64,000 nucleotides of DNA from Lachnospiraceae bacterium (GCA_009911185.1 QXWW01000001.1:62001-126000), one strand, 5' to 3'; positions 8,552-18,639 are shown, counted from the stretch's first letter. Numbers and translations: made by a program. The notes: generated from the sequence alone by a model not told the origin.

Positions 8552-10648
8552 ATGTATAAACAGTTTACCATGGAACTGGCAGGCAGGACGCTGAGAGTTG
8601 ATATTGGCCGAGTGGCTGCCCAGGCAAACGGTGCGGCATTTATGCATTACGGTGACACCGTCGTATTGTGTACTGCAACGGCATCGGACAAACCTAGAGA
8701 AGGGATTGATTTCTTTCCCCTGAGTGTGGAATATGAAGAGAAATTATATTCGGTAGGGAAAATTCCGGGCGGGTTCAACAAAAGAGAGGGAAAGGCGTCT
8801 GAGAATGCTGTTTTAACCTCCCGTGTAATTGACCGTCCTATGCGCCCTTTGTTTCCCAAAGATTACCGAAATGATGTGACATTGAATAACCTGGTTATGA
8901 GCGTGGATCCTGACTGCCGGCCTGAACTGGTGGCAATGCTGGGTTCCGCAATCGCGACCAGTATTTCAGACATTCCTTTTGCAGGTCCCTGCGCGACTAC
9001 CCAGGTGGGAATGATAAACGGCGAGTTTGTAATCAATCCTTCTCAGGAACAGTGGAAAAACGGCGATCTGAATCTGACCGTGGCGTCTACCAGTGAGAAG
9101 GTGATTATGATTGAGGCCGGGGCTAATGAGATTCCGGAAGATAAAATGATCCAGGCCATCTATATGGCTCATGAAGTAAATCAGACCATCATTGCGTTTA
9201 TCAATGAGATGGCAGCAGAGGTGGGGAAGGCAAAGCATTCGTATACAAGCTGTGCTGTGCCGGAAGAATTGTTTACTGCTATTAAGGAAATAATTCCTCC
9301 TGCTGAAATGGAAGAAGCCGTATTTACGGATGTGAAACAGGTACGTGAAGAGAATATTAGGAAAATTACGGAAAAGCTGGAAGAAGCGTTTGCGGATAAG
9401 GAAGAATGGCTGGAAGTGTTGGGAGAGGCAATTTACCAGTATCAGAAGAAGACCGTGCGCAAGATGATTTTAAAGGATCATAAAAGACCGGATGGACGCG
9501 CGATTGACCAGATCCGGCCGCTTGCGGCTGAGGTAGATTTAATTCCCAGGGTACATGGTTCGGCAATGTTTACCCGTGGACAGACCCAGATTTGCGATGT
9601 GGTAACCCTTGCGCCACTATCTGAGGTTCAGAGGATTGACGGGCTGGACGAAAATGAAATCAATAAGCGTTATATGCATCACTATAATTTTCCATCTTAT
9701 TCCGTGGGAGAGACAAAGCCCAGCAGAGGACCGGGCAGACGTGAGATTGGACACGGCGCGCTGGCAGAGCGTGCGTTAATACCAGTGCTTCCCTCGGAAG
9801 AAGAGTTCCCCTATGCAATCCGCGCCGTGTCGGAAACCTTTGAGTCCAACGGTTCAACTTCTATGGCGTCTACCTGCGCGTCTTGTATGGCATTGATGGC
9901 AGCAGGCGTGCCTATTAAGAAGATGGTGGCAGGTATCTCCTGCGGTCTGGTAACGGGAGATACGGATGACGATTATCTGGTACTGACAGATATTCAGGGG
10001 CTGGAAGATTTCTTTGGTGATATGGATTTTAAAGTAACTGGTACACGTGACGGTATCACAGCCATCCAGATGGACATCAAGATTCATGGTCTCACCAGGC
10101 CGATTGTGGAGGAAGCGATCCGCAGGACCAGAGAGGCCAGGCTTTATATTATGGACGAGGTTATGTCCAGGGCAATTGCAGAGCCGCGCAAGGAAGTGGG
10201 TGATTTTGCGCCGAGAATCGTGCAGATTCAGATTGATCCTGCTAAGATTGGCGATGTGGTTGGCCAAAGAGGTAAGACCATTAATGCAATTATAGAGCAG
10301 ACGGGTGTGAAAATTGATATCAGTGATGAAGGCGCCGTTTCTATCTGCGGGACAGATAAGGTTATGATGGACAAGGCGATCAATATGATTGAGATAATCA
10401 CTACTGACTTTGAAGCGGGACAGATATTTACTGGTAAGGTTATCAGTATTAAGGAGTTTGGAGCGTTTTTGGAGTTTGCCCCGGGGAAAGAAGGTATGGT
10501 CCATATTTCCAAGATATCCAGAGAGCGTATCAACCGGGTGGAGGATGTGCTGACGCTGGGAGATATCGTAAAGGTTGTCTGTGTGGGCAAGGATAAAATG
10601 GGAAGAATCAGCTTTTCTATGAAAGATGTGCCCAGGGAGGCGAAATAA
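8552..10648 (+). CDS. pnp: Polyribonucleotide nucleotidyltransferase (PNPase)
   Basis: PNPase degrades RNA 3' to 5' with phosphate and is part of the RNA decay machinery. The 698 residues show two RNase PH-like domains (first near 10-140, second near 320-540) joined by an alpha-helical part, then KH and S1 RNA-binding domains at the end. Seen: PGGFNKREG, the phosphate-binding segment GSTSMAS, the KH loop GQRGKTINAI and the S1 stretch KEFGAFLEF. The ATG at 8552 is chosen because AAGGAG precedes it and the protein then begins like other PNPases; the longer frame runs through the intergenic repeat. The order rpsO-pnp is conserved in bacteria, here with a terminator between. Confidence 0.96.
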   Translation: MYKQFTMELAGRTLRVDIGRVAAQANGAAFMHYGDTVVLCTATASDKPREGIDFFPLSVEYEEKLYSVGKIPGGFNKREGKASENAVLTSRVIDRPMRPLFPKDYRNDVTLNNLVMSVDPDCRPELVAMLGSAIATSISDIPFAGPCATTQVGMINGEFVINPSQEQWKNGDLNLTVASTSEKVIMIEAGANEIPEDKMIQAIYMAHEVNQTIIAFINEMAAEVGKAKHSYTSCAVPEELFTAIKEIIPPAEMEEAVFTDVKQVREENIRKITEKLEEAFADKEEWLEVLGEAIYQYQKKTVRKMILKDHKRPDGRAIDQIRPLAAEVDLIPRVHGSAMFTRGQTQICDVVTLAPLSEVQRIDGLDENEINKRYMHHYNFPSYSVGETKPSRGPGRREIGHGALAERALIPVLPSEEEFPYAIRAVSETFESNGSTSMASTCASCMALMAAGVPIKKMVAGISCGLVTGDTDDDYLVLTDIQGLEDFFGDMDFKVTGTRDGITAIQMDIKIHGLTRPIVEEAIRRTREARLYIMDEVMSRAIAEPRKEVGDFAPRIVQIQIDPAKIGDVVGQRGKTINAIIEQTGVKIDISDEGAVSICGTDKVMMDKAINMIEIITTDFEAGQIFTGKVISIKEFGAFLEFAPGKEGMVHISKISRERINRVEDVLTLGDIVKVVCVGKDKMGRISFSMKDVPREAK

Positions 10649-10665
10649 GAATATTAATAGATTTA

Positions 10666-10701
10666 CCGGGACTGTGCGCTTTGCCGTACAGTCCCGGTTT
10701 A
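10666..10701 (+). terminator. Rho-independent terminator after pnp
   Basis: CCGGGACTGT (10666-10675) pairs perfectly with ACAGTCCCGG (10688-10697), followed by TTT. The remaining 360 bases up to the next gene are AT-rich and show no further gene or clear structure. Confidence 0.85.
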
Positions 10702-11058
10702 CATATGCGTATTATTTTTTTATAGGAAAAAGCAAGCCAATGCCTGAAATTCAATATTTATGATTTGCATAGAAAATATATGTTCCATCTGTACAAGACT
10801 TATAGAATGTGCGCAAGCCGGTCATTGCATATTCTTTTGTGTTTTGCAATTCGTGATATCCCAATCCCTTGTATCCTTAAAAATGCGTAATATAAGTTCG
10901 TTCAGTGGAATATTATCTTTGCAGGACTGTTTTTGAAGGCTTAACCTTGGAAAAAATATTAGTGCGCAAAAATAACGGGCAAATACTGTATATAGTCTGA
11001 AAATTCTGGCAAAACAAAATTAATATTGCCGCATATATTAATAGAAAAAGGAATCCGT

Positions 11059-11946
11059 ATGGACAGAGTCAGAAAGATTTTAAATACCCAGGCGGCATAT
11101 AACAGAGGGTATTTTGGAGAGAATATAGGAGTGGCAATTCTGGATACGGGGATATTTCCCCATGCAGATTTTGGAGAAAGAATTTGCTGCTTTGTGGATT
11201 TTATTAGTGGAAGAAAAAGGATATATGACGACAACGGACATGGGACGCATATCGCAGGAATTATCGGCGGGGACGGTGGAAGTTCCGGCGGCAGATATAT
11301 GGGAATTGCTCCGCGCTGTCATTTTATTATTATAAAAATTTTAGATAAAAAGGGGAATGGAAACACGGAAAATGTAGTACAGGCAATTCAGTGGCTGGTG
11401 CGCTATAAAGAAATGTATCAGATACGAATTGTCAATATTTCCATAGGGATGGTGCTGCAGGCAGAGAGCCAGGAACGGGTACGGCTGCTAAAGGCGGTCG
11501 AGTTTGCCTGGGATAACAATCTGGTGGTGGTGGCGGCAGCGGGAAACAATGGGCCGAAAGAGCACAGCGTTACCGTGCCGGGCATCAGCCGTAAGGTAAT
11601 TACCGTCGGCTGCTTTGACGATAACAGAGAGCAGATTGGCAGGTCTTTGCTGAAACCGGAATACTCCGGACGCGGTCCTACGGAGCATTGTGTGGTGAAG
11701 CCGGAACTGGTAGTGCCAGGGACAAATGTGGCGAGCTGTGCTAATCAGCAGGGACTTTATACGAAAAAAAGCGGAACCTCCATGGCGGCGCCTATGGTAA
11801 GCGGCAGCATTGCCTTGCTGTTAAGTAAGTATCCGTGTTTTTCTCCGGCGGAGGTAAAACTGCGGTTATATCAAAGAACGGTAGATCTGGGGCTGCCCCT
11901 GTCAAAACAGGGCTGGGGAATGGTAGACATTGGAAGGCTCTTATGA
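11059..11946 (+). CDS. S8 family serine peptidase (subtilase), intracellular type
   Basis: This 295-residue protease of the subtilisin fold has the full catalytic set: Asp in AILDTGIFPHAD, His in DDNGHGTHIAGII, the oxyanion Asn in AAAGNNGP, and the nucleophile Ser in GTSMAAPMVSG. There is no signal peptide or long propeptide, so it resembles intracellular subtilases that process or degrade cytoplasmic proteins. The ATG at 11059 has AAAAAGG upstream; a TTG at 11026 in the same frame is possible but has no ribosome-binding site. It is followed after 26 bases by the cardiolipin synthase gene. The substrate is unknown. Confidence 0.9.
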   Translation: MDRVRKILNTQAAYNRGYFGENIGVAILDTGIFPHADFGERICCFVDFISGRKRIYDDNGHGTHIAGIIGGDGGSSGGRYMGIAPRCHFIIIKILDKKGNGNTENVVQAIQWLVRYKEMYQIRIVNISIGMVLQAESQERVRLLKAVEFAWDNNLVVVAAAGNNGPKEHSVTVPGISRKVITVGCFDDNREQIGRSLLKPEYSGRGPTEHCVVKPELVVPGTNVASCANQQGLYTKKSGTSMAAPMVSGSIALLLSKYPCFSPAEVKLRLYQRTVDLGLPLSKQGWGMVDIGRLL

Positions 11947-11972
11947 TAAAATGGACTGGTTAATACGAGAGG

Positions 11973-13520
11973 ATGAATGAAATGAAGAAAATCAAGAAAT
12001 TTTTACTGGGAAGAGCGACAATTGTAGCATTGGCGATTTTGCTTCAGCTTGCTTGGATTTTATCGTTTTTACAGGGATTCCGTATGAGGTATTCCTTTTT
12101 AAATTCTATCATTGACATTATTGCAATCTTTGTCGTACTTGTGATTGTTAACAAAAAGAGCAATCCTTCCTATAAGATTGCCTGGATGGTAGTGATTCTT
12201 GCGATTCCTATCGTGGGACTTCTGGTTTATTTTATTTTTGGACGTTCAGAATTGACGCGTCCTACCCGTAAGAGAATGGAGGCCATCAACCGGGAAATGG
12301 AAACGAAGCTGCCAGATAATGCAGGCGTTCTGGCAAGGCTTCGGGAGGAAGATAAGTCCGTATACCGCCAGGCAAAATATATCAGGGATTGGGCCAAATT
12401 TCCAGTTTATCAGAATACGGAGGCCAAATATTATAAGACCGGAGAAGAGATGTTTCCGGATATTTTAGAGGCGTTAGAGGAAGCGCAGCGTTTTATTTTC
12501 ATGGAATATTTCATTGTGGAAGAGGGCTATATGTTTGGCAAAATCCTGGAAATATTAAAGCGTAAGGCGGCGCAGGGAGTAGACGTAAGGTTTATATATG
12601 ATGATTTTGGCTGCGTAACTACCCTTCCGGCAAAATATTACCAGAATATGCAGGAATGGGGTATTCAATGCGTGCGTTTCAATCCGCTGTATCCGGTCAT
12701 GTCTGTGATTATGAATAACCGGGATCATCGCAAAATCCTGGTGTCGGACGGCAAAGTGGGATTTACCGGAGGAATTAATCTGGCGGATGAGTACATCAAC
12801 CGGGTGGAACGTTTTGGATACTGGAAAGACACTGGACTGCGCCTGGAGGGAGAAGGGGTATGGAGTTTTACGGTTATGTTTCTGGAAATGTGGGACTATA
12901 TCAATCGGAGCAATGAGCCGGATCTGGACAGATATCGTCCCCGGCATTATCAGGTGATGCCGTTTACCAGCGACGGCTATGTTCAGCCTTATGCAGACAG
13001 CCCTTTGGATTCTGAGACTACCGGAGAAAACATTTATATGAATATGATTGCAAAAGCAAAAGATTACGTTTACATTTTTACTCCATACCTGATTTTGGAT
13101 AACGAAATGATTCGCACACTCCAGAATGCGGCGAAGAGCGGTGTGGATGTGAGAATCATCATGCCCGGCATCCCGGATAAGAAAGTGGTATATTGGATGA
13201 GTCAGTCTTATTATGAACCTTTGATTGAATGCGGCGTGCGGATTTACCAGTATAAACCTGGGTTTCTCCATGCGAAATGTTTTGTAAGTGATGACAGCCT
13301 GGCGACTGTGGGAAGCATTAATATGGATTATCGGAGCCTGTACCTGCATTTTGAATGCGGTGTTTTTATGTACAAAACTTCGGCGGTGGCAGAGGTAAAA
13401 AAAGATATGCTGCAGACCATGGCAGAATCGGAAGAAATCAATATGGAATTTTGCCAGAAGCGTCCGGCGGCAATTCGTACCTTTTTGGGCGTAGTGCGTC
13501 TTTTTGCCCCGCTGTTATAA
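11973..13520 (+). CDS. cls: Cardiolipin synthase
   Basis: Cls joins two phosphatidylglycerols to cardiolipin at the membrane. The 515-residue protein begins with two transmembrane helices (about 10-75), then has two phospholipase D-type HKD motifs: HRKILVSDGKVGFTGG near residue 250 and HAKCFVSDDSLATVGS near residue 430. The domain layout and length match bacterial Cls proteins. A convergent terminator separates it from the carboxypeptidase gene on the other strand. Confidence 0.92.
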   Translation: MNEMKKIKKFLLGRATIVALAILLQLAWILSFLQGFRMRYSFLNSIIDIIAIFVVLVIVNKKSNPSYKIAWMVVILAIPIVGLLVYFIFGRSELTRPTRKRMEAINREMETKLPDNAGVLARLREEDKSVYRQAKYIRDWAKFPVYQNTEAKYYKTGEEMFPDILEALEEAQRFIFMEYFIVEEGYMFGKILEILKRKAAQGVDVRFIYDDFGCVTTLPAKYYQNMQEWGIQCVRFNPLYPVMSVIMNNRDHRKILVSDGKVGFTGGINLADEYINRVERFGYWKDTGLRLEGEGVWSFTVMFLEMWDYINRSNEPDLDRYRPRHYQVMPFTSDGYVQPYADSPLDSETTGENIYMNMIAKAKDYVYIFTPYLILDNEMIRTLQNAAKSGVDVRIIMPGIPDKKVVYWMSQSYYEPLIECGVRIYQYKPGFLHAKCFVSDDSLATVGSINMDYRSLYLHFECGVFMYKTSAVAEVKKDMLQTMAESEEINMEFCQKRPAAIRTFLGVVRLFAPLL

Positions 13521-13526
13521 GGCTCA

Positions 13527-13564
13527 GAGCGCCAAAAAATGCGTTCCTGGAAGTTTTGGCGCTC
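13527..13564. terminator. Bidirectional terminator between convergent genes
   Basis: An 11-base perfect inverted repeat, GAGCGCCAAAA at 13527-13537 and TTTTGGCGCTC at 13554-13564. It lies exactly between the ends of cls (+) and the carboxypeptidase gene (-) and can serve both. Confidence 0.8.
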
Positions 13565-13582
13565 CAAATGACAGTAAAGAAT

Positions 13583-14758
13583 TTAGATAAAAAATGCGTC
13601 CAATGCTTTCCGGAAATAGTCTTTGAACAATGCTTTTTCAATCGATTCTTCAAATAATACATTGATGGAACCAATTTCTTCATTGTTTAATTTGTACACC
13701 AGTTTTCCGGCAACCTGCCCTTTTTTGAGGGGAGCGTCTGCATGTTTGGGGAGCTTTAGTTCTTTCGTGATTTGGGACAGATCTGCGCCGGTTACGTCCA
13801 TGTAAGAAAAATCAGTTTCATAGGTGAGAGAAACCTGCTCGGCAACGCCGCCCGAAACGGCAAGTTTTGGAAGTTTTTCTTTTGTTTTGTCGGTGTAGAC
13901 CTGGCATTTTCCAAAACCGTAGTTGAGAAGTGTTGTGGCGTCCTGGAAGCGCACTTTATGGTCGGGAGCCGCCATCACTACGGCGATGAGTTTCAGCCCG
14001 TCTTTTTCGGCAGTTGCGGAGACGCAGTATTTTGCCTGATCGGTAGAGCCTGTTTTCAATCCGGTGGCGTAAGGGTACTGCCGGATGAGTTTGTTCGTGT
14101 TGGTCAGCCCAAATTCCGAAGAGCCTCTTCTGGTTACATGTGTAATGTTTTCCATCCAGATAGTACAGTAATTATGGATTTGAGGATATTTAGTAATCAG
14201 TTCACGGGACATGAGAGATACGTCTTTGGCGGTAGTCATATGTCCCTCCACATCCAGACCGCAGCAGTTGACAAAGGTGGTATGATTCATGCCAAGGTTT
14301 TTGGCCCGTTCATTCATTTTTGCAACAAATTCCTGCTCACTTCCGCAAATATGTTCTGCCATAGCTACGCAGGCGTCATTGGCGCTGGCAACGGAAATGC
14401 ATTTGAGCATAGTTTCCACGGTCTGGGTTTCCCCGGGTTCGAGAAAAACCTGCGAGCCGCCCATACTGGCGGCATATTCGGAAACCGTTACGGTATCGTT
14501 AAGTGAAATTTTTCCGGTTTCCAAAGCGTCGAATATCAGAATCATCGTCATGATTTTGGTGATACTGGCAGGATGCCGCAGAGTATCCGGATCTTTTTCA
14601 TAAATAATCTGGCCGGTGGACGCTTCCATCAGCACTACGGAAGGAGCGGAGACAGAGACTTCCTGGGCAGGCGGTTCCTGCGGTTTCGTCGTGGAGGCAG
14701 AAAGCCAGGAAGAGAACGGCAGGACAATGGATAATAGTAAAGATAAAATACAATGCAT
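13583..14758 (-). CDS. D-alanyl-D-alanine carboxypeptidase (DacF/PBP5 type)
   Basis: This exported low-molecular-weight penicillin-binding protein trims the terminal D-Ala from peptidoglycan stem peptides. Of 391 residues, the first 25 form a signal peptide. The S11 peptidase motifs are all present: SxxK in HPASITKIM, SxN in SVASANDA and KTG in LKTGSTDQAK. The C-terminal PBP5_C domain follows from about residue 280 and the end lacks an obvious amphipathic anchor. A second member of the family lies at 17184-18578. Gene naming within the family is uncertain. Confidence 0.92.
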   Translation of the reverse strand: MHCILSLLLSIVLPFSSWLSASTTKPQEPPAQEVSVSAPSVVLMEASTGQIIYEKDPDTLRHPASITKIMTMILIFDALETGKISLNDTVTVSEYAASMGGSQVFLEPGETQTVETMLKCISVASANDACVAMAEHICGSEQEFVAKMNERAKNLGMNHTTFVNCCGLDVEGHMTTAKDVSLMSRELITKYPQIHNYCTIWMENITHVTRRGSSEFGLTNTNKLIRQYPYATGLKTGSTDQAKYCVSATAEKDGLKLIAVVMAAPDHKVRFQDATTLLNYGFGKCQVYTDKTKEKLPKLAVSGGVAEQVSLTYETDFSYMDVTGADLSQITKELKLPKHADAPLKKGQVAGKLVYKLNNEEIGSINVLFEESIEKALFKDYFRKALDAFFI

Positions 14759-14835
14759 AGCATAACCTCCGGGAAATGCGGCTAAATTTATAGCACGTGT
14801 AATATATTATAATGTAAGCAAAGGGCGTGGACAAT

Positions 14836-15696
14836 ATGACTGTTTTGGTGATAATTTTGTTTGCCGCACTGGGATATATCCTGTGGCAGAAATGGGAACT
14901 GACAAAATTTAAAGTTACCTCTTATCAAATACATTCCCCAAAATTGCAGAAGCCGGCTTCGGCAGTAGTGATTGCGGATCTGCATGGATTTTCTTATGGA
15001 AAGGAAAACCAAAGACTTTTGGAACAGATTCGGCGTATCCATCCACATATGATCCTCATTCCCGGAGATATGCTGGTGTCTAAGTATGGGGAAACGTATC
15101 AGGCTGCATGGAAAACACTGGCAGAGCTTGTGAAGATTGCCCCGGTTTACTATAGCTATGGCAACCATGAGAGCCGTCTGAAAGATCCGGAACGGGCGAA
15201 TCATTTACTGTTTTTGCAATATATGGAGCAGGTACGGGCCTTGGGAGTGCATGTTCTGGAAACAGAGAGCAGACAGGTTTCTCTGGGGGAGAACCAGGTT
15301 ATGCTTTCCGGGCTGGAACTGGAGATGGATTACTATGAAAAGGGCCGGATTGTTCCGCTGGAGCCTTCCTATCTAAGAGAACGCCTGGCCAAGCCCAGGG
15401 CAGATATGTTTCAGATTATGCTTGCCCATAATCCGGCTTATGCAAGAGAATATGCCCGCTGGGGGGCTGACGTAACCTTTTGCGGACACAATCATGGAGG
15501 CTTGATCCGCATTCCGGGAATCGGAAGTGTGATTTCTCCGCAGTACACCTTATTTCCCAGATATGATGCGGGAGATATCCGGTTTGGCAGCCGGCATGTG
15601 ATTGTCAGCAGAGGGCTTGGCACCCATACCTTTCATGTGCGTATTTTTAATCGTGCAGAGTTGCTGGAAATAAAATTTTTGCCGGAAAATTCTTGA
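14836..15696 (+). CDS. Membrane-anchored metallophosphoesterase
   Basis: A calcineurin-like phosphoesterase of the YkuE/YaeI type, with one N-terminal membrane helix. Metal-binding motifs: DLHG, GDML, the central GNHES, and the C-terminal GHNHGG. Some relatives cleave UDP-2,3-diacylglucosamine or act in the cell envelope, but the substrate here is not known. The ATG at 14836 is preferred over a GTG at 14827 because AAAGGG lies 10 bases before it. It is transcribed divergently from the carboxypeptidase gene, with TATAAT near 14807 in the shared region. Confidence 0.85.
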   Translation: MTVLVIILFAALGYILWQKWELTKFKVTSYQIHSPKLQKPASAVVIADLHGFSYGKENQRLLEQIRRIHPHMILIPGDMLVSKYGETYQAAWKTLAELVKIAPVYYSYGNHESRLKDPERANHLLFLQYMEQVRALGVHVLETESRQVSLGENQVMLSGLELEMDYYEKGRIVPLEPSYLRERLAKPRADMFQIMLAHNPAYAREYARWGADVTFCGHNHGGLIRIPGIGSVISPQYTLFPRYDAGDIRFGSRHVIVSRGLGTHTFHVRIFNRAELLEIKFLPENS

Positions 15697-15721
15697 AAAT
15701 CGCTGGAAATATGGTTAAAAT
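15693..15721 (+). promoter_or_regulatory. Promoter of scpAB
   Basis: TTGAAA at 15693-15698 and TAAAAT at 15716-15721 with a 17-base spacer, each one mismatch from consensus. The -35 box overlaps the stop codon of the preceding gene. Confidence 0.7.
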
Positions 15722-15762
15722 AATAAACAGCGTTTTTGGACAGGCAGGTATGAGGTGTTTTT

Positions 15763-16506
15763 ATGGATTTGAAAGTAAAACTGCAAGTGTTTGAAGGGCC
15801 TTTGGATCTTCTTTTACATCTGTTGGAAAAAAATAAAGTAAATATATACGATATCCCAATTGTAGAAATTACCAGTCAGTATATCGAATATATCAGTGAG
15901 ATGAAACGGCAGGACTTAAATATTGTCAGCGAATTTCTGGTAATGGCGGCTACTTTGCTGGATATCAAGTCCCGGATGCTGCTGCCAAAAGAGGAAAAAG
16001 AAGAAGAGCAGGATCCGAGAGCGGAATTGGTACAGAAGCTTCTGGAATATAAGATGTACAAATGCATGTCCTATGAATTAAAGGACCGCCAGGTGGACGC
16101 CTGCAAAGTGATGTTCAAGGCGCCGACGATACCGGAGGAGGTCCGTCGGTATGAAGAGCCGGTGGATTTAGAGCAGTTGTTGTCGGATATTACCCTGAAG
16201 AAACTGAACGCTGTTTTTAAAACAATTATGCGTAAAAGAGAGGATAAGATTGATCCGATCCGTTCTAAGTTTGGTAAAATAGAGAAAGAAGAGGTTTCTT
16301 TAGAGGAACGGATGAATTATCTGTCGCAGTATGCACTGACGCATCACCGTTTCAGTTTTCGTGCAATTTTAGAAGCTCAGTGCACCAAAATGGAAGTTAT
16401 CGTCACTTTTTTATCAATTTTAGAGCTGATGAAGACCGGGAAAATACGGATATCCCAGGAATATATCTTTGATGATATCCTTATAGAATCAAAAGTTGCC
16501 GCATGA
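15763..16506 (+). CDS. scpA: Segregation and condensation protein A
   Basis: ScpA is the kleisin subunit that links the heads of the Smc dimer and is needed for chromosome condensation. The 247-residue protein starts with the family signature FEGPLDLLLHLLEKNK and continues with VSEFLVMAATLLDIKSRMLLP near residue 60. The C-terminal winged-helix part ends near FDDILIES. scpB follows immediately, as in most Firmicutes. Confidence 0.95.
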   Translation: MDLKVKLQVFEGPLDLLLHLLEKNKVNIYDIPIVEITSQYIEYISEMKRQDLNIVSEFLVMAATLLDIKSRMLLPKEEKEEEQDPRAELVQKLLEYKMYKCMSYELKDRQVDACKVMFKAPTIPEEVRRYEEPVDLEQLLSDITLKKLNAVFKTIMRKREDKIDPIRSKFGKIEKEEVSLEERMNYLSQYALTHHRFSFRAILEAQCTKMEVIVTFLSILELMKTGKIRISQEYIFDDILIESKVAA

Positions 16507-16531
16507 CAGGGCAAAACAGAATGGAGAGTAT

Positions 16532-17101
16532 ATGAAGGCAGAACAATACCAGGCAATCATAGAAGGAATACTCTTTACAATGGGTGAAGCAGTAGAAATT
16601 GAGAGGCTGGCAGAGGCTTTGGAGCTGGAAACAGAGCAGGTGCGTCAGATCATACGTCAGATGGCAGAACGGTATGAGCAGGACGATCGGGGGATCCAGC
16701 TTATGGAAATTGAAGATGCAGTTCAGATGTGTACGAAAAAAGAGTTGTACGAATACCTGATTAAGGTTGCAAAGCAGCCCAAACAGCATGTACTTACAGA
16801 CGTCCTCTTAGAGACGTTATCCATTATCGCTTATAAGCAGCCGGTTACCCGCCTTGAAATTGAAAAAATACGAGGGGTATCCTGTGCCCATGCCGTCAAT
16901 AAGCTGGTAGAATATAATCTGGTCTGTGAACTGGGAAGGCTGGACGCACCGGGACGTCCCCTCCTTTTCGGGACAACAGAAGAATTTCTCCGCAGTTTTG
17001 GCGTTCACTCTATTGAAGAGCTTCCTGTATTAAATCAGGATCAGATGGAGGAATTTAGACAGCAGGCGGAAGAGGAGATGAATCTGAAACTGAATGTTTA
17101 A
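16532..17101 (+). CDS. scpB: Segregation and condensation protein B
   Basis: ScpB forms dimers that bind ScpA in the Smc condensin complex. The 189-residue protein contains two winged-helix domains; IEGILFTMGEAVEI near the start and LETLSIIAYKQPVTRLEIEKIRG near the middle are family patterns. The ATG at 16532 is selected because GGAGAG lies 4-9 bases upstream; a longer frame starting at 16496 would overlap scpA but lacks a ribosome-binding site. Confidence 0.95.
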   Translation: MKAEQYQAIIEGILFTMGEAVEIERLAEALELETEQVRQIIRQMAERYEQDDRGIQLMEIEDAVQMCTKKELYEYLIKVAKQPKQHVLTDVLLETLSIIAYKQPVTRLEIEKIRGVSCAHAVNKLVEYNLVCELGRLDAPGRPLLFGTTEEFLRSFGVHSIEELPVLNQDQMEEFRQQAEEEMNLKLNV

Positions 17102-17183
17102 ACGGCGGTAAAACCTTATACATAAATTGTCAGTTTTTTCATATAATGAAGGGAAATCAGGAAGCGGATGTGAAAAGACGTTT

Positions 17184-18578
17184 ATGAAAATCGGAAATCT
17201 GCAGACAATTTGCCGTCAGGAAGATAACGGAAAACAACAGAAGTTGCAAAAGAAGCGCAGAAGATGGAAAAAAGCAGGATTCGGCAGTCGTATCCTGCTT
17301 TTTGCACTGTGTATAATTTGGGGTCTCAGCGGTAATCAGAGGTTTACGCTTGCAAAAACCCCTGAAATGCAGAGAGAAAAAGTTCAATTGGAATCGTCTG
17401 CCGGACAGGAGGAAGCGGGGCAGCCAAAAGCAGCTTTGCCACAGCCTGATATAACGCTTTATGCCAAATCTGCAGTTTTGATGGATGCCGACAGCGGAAG
17501 GGTGCTATATGAGAAAAATGGTTATACACATATGCCGAATGCCAGCACTACCAAAATAATGACCTGCATTCTCGCCCTGGAACAGGGAAATATGGATGAT
17601 GAAGTGAAAGTCAGCAGTTATGCGGCATCTATGCCTAAAGTACGGCTTGGCATGGCCGCGGACGATACGTTCCGGCTGAAAGATCTGCTTTATTCTCTGA
17701 TGTTGGAATCCCATAACGATTCCGCCGTGGCAATTGCAGAACATATTGCCGGAAGCGTGGAAAAATTCGCGGAGCGGATGAATCAGAAGGCAAAGGAGCT
17801 GGGCTGCAAGGATACATATTTTATTACGCCCAATGGATTGGACGGCCAGAATGAAGCGGGAGTGCACGGCACGACGGCAGAAGATCTGGCGCTGATCATG
17901 AGTTATTGCATCAAAAATGAAGCTTTTCTTCAAATTACCAGAACGGCAAGCCATCAGTTTACAAATCTCAAAGGGACAAAATCCTATAGCTGTAACAATC
18001 ATAACGCATTTCTGCAGATGATGGAGGGGGCGTTGTCCGGTAAAACCGGATTTACCGGAAACGCAGGCTATTGTTACGTAGGGGCATTGAGACGGGAAGA
18101 CCGGACCTTTGTGGTTGCGCTGCTTGCCTGCGGCTGGCCGAATAACAAAACTTATAAATGGGCGGATACGAAAGCGCTGATGAACTACGGACTGGAACAG
18201 TATCAAAAGACGGATGTCTATGAATACGGCAAAACATTTCCGCCTGTGGGCGTAGTGGGCGCAGAGCCGGAAAACGGCAGGCTTTATCAGGACGTCACTC
18301 TGCCGCTGATAATACCGGAAGAGAAGCTGGTGGTACTGAAACGCGCCGATGAAGAGATAAAGACGATCTATGATATACCAGAGTCGTTGGAAGCACCCCT
18401 AAAGGAAGGACAGCAGGTAGGAAGCGTACGCTACTATCTGGGAGAACGGCAGATTGCGGAGATTCCAGTCTGCGCGGGAAAGAACGTAAAAAAGCAGGAA
18501 TCTTCCTGGTATTGGAATTACCTTTTAAAACTGTTTTTTATGGAACGGGAATTTCAGGGGGAAACAACGGCGAAATAG
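17184..18578 (+). CDS. D-alanyl-D-alanine carboxypeptidase (second copy)
   Basis: A second low-molecular-weight penicillin-binding protein of family S11. A basic N-terminus (KKRRRWKK) precedes a hydrophobic signal segment, then a linker, and the motifs SxxK in NASTTKIMTC, SxN in SHNDSAVAI and KTG in SGKTGFTG. A C-terminal PBP5_C domain follows. The start is uncertain: the frame is open back to a TTG at 17127 with no ribosome-binding site; the ATG at 17184 overlaps the stop of a 13-codon frame beginning with ATG at 17146, which might be a coupled leader. It follows scpB closely. Confidence 0.87.
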   Translation: MKIGNLQTICRQEDNGKQQKLQKKRRRWKKAGFGSRILLFALCIIWGLSGNQRFTLAKTPEMQREKVQLESSAGQEEAGQPKAALPQPDITLYAKSAVLMDADSGRVLYEKNGYTHMPNASTTKIMTCILALEQGNMDDEVKVSSYAASMPKVRLGMAADDTFRLKDLLYSLMLESHNDSAVAIAEHIAGSVEKFAERMNQKAKELGCKDTYFITPNGLDGQNEAGVHGTTAEDLALIMSYCIKNEAFLQITRTASHQFTNLKGTKSYSCNNHNAFLQMMEGALSGKTGFTGNAGYCYVGALRREDRTFVVALLACGWPNNKTYKWADTKALMNYGLEQYQKTDVYEYGKTFPPVGVVGAEPENGRLYQDVTLPLIIPEEKLVVLKRADEEIKTIYDIPESLEAPLKEGQQVGSVRYYLGERQIAEIPVCAGKNVKKQESSWYWNYLLKLFFMEREFQGETTAK

Positions 18579-18610
18579 TGAAAAAATTAGCATAATTATG
18601 CAATTATCTA

Positions 18611-18639
18611 TTGAAAAAAACTGTTAAAAGCGATACAAT
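18611..18639 (+). promoter_or_regulatory. Promoter of the biotin-dependent decarboxylase cluster
   Basis: TTGAAA at 18611-18616 and TACAAT at 18634-18639 are spaced by 17 bases. The first gene of the cluster starts 57 bases downstream, after the ribosome-binding site GGAGGT. Confidence 0.78.
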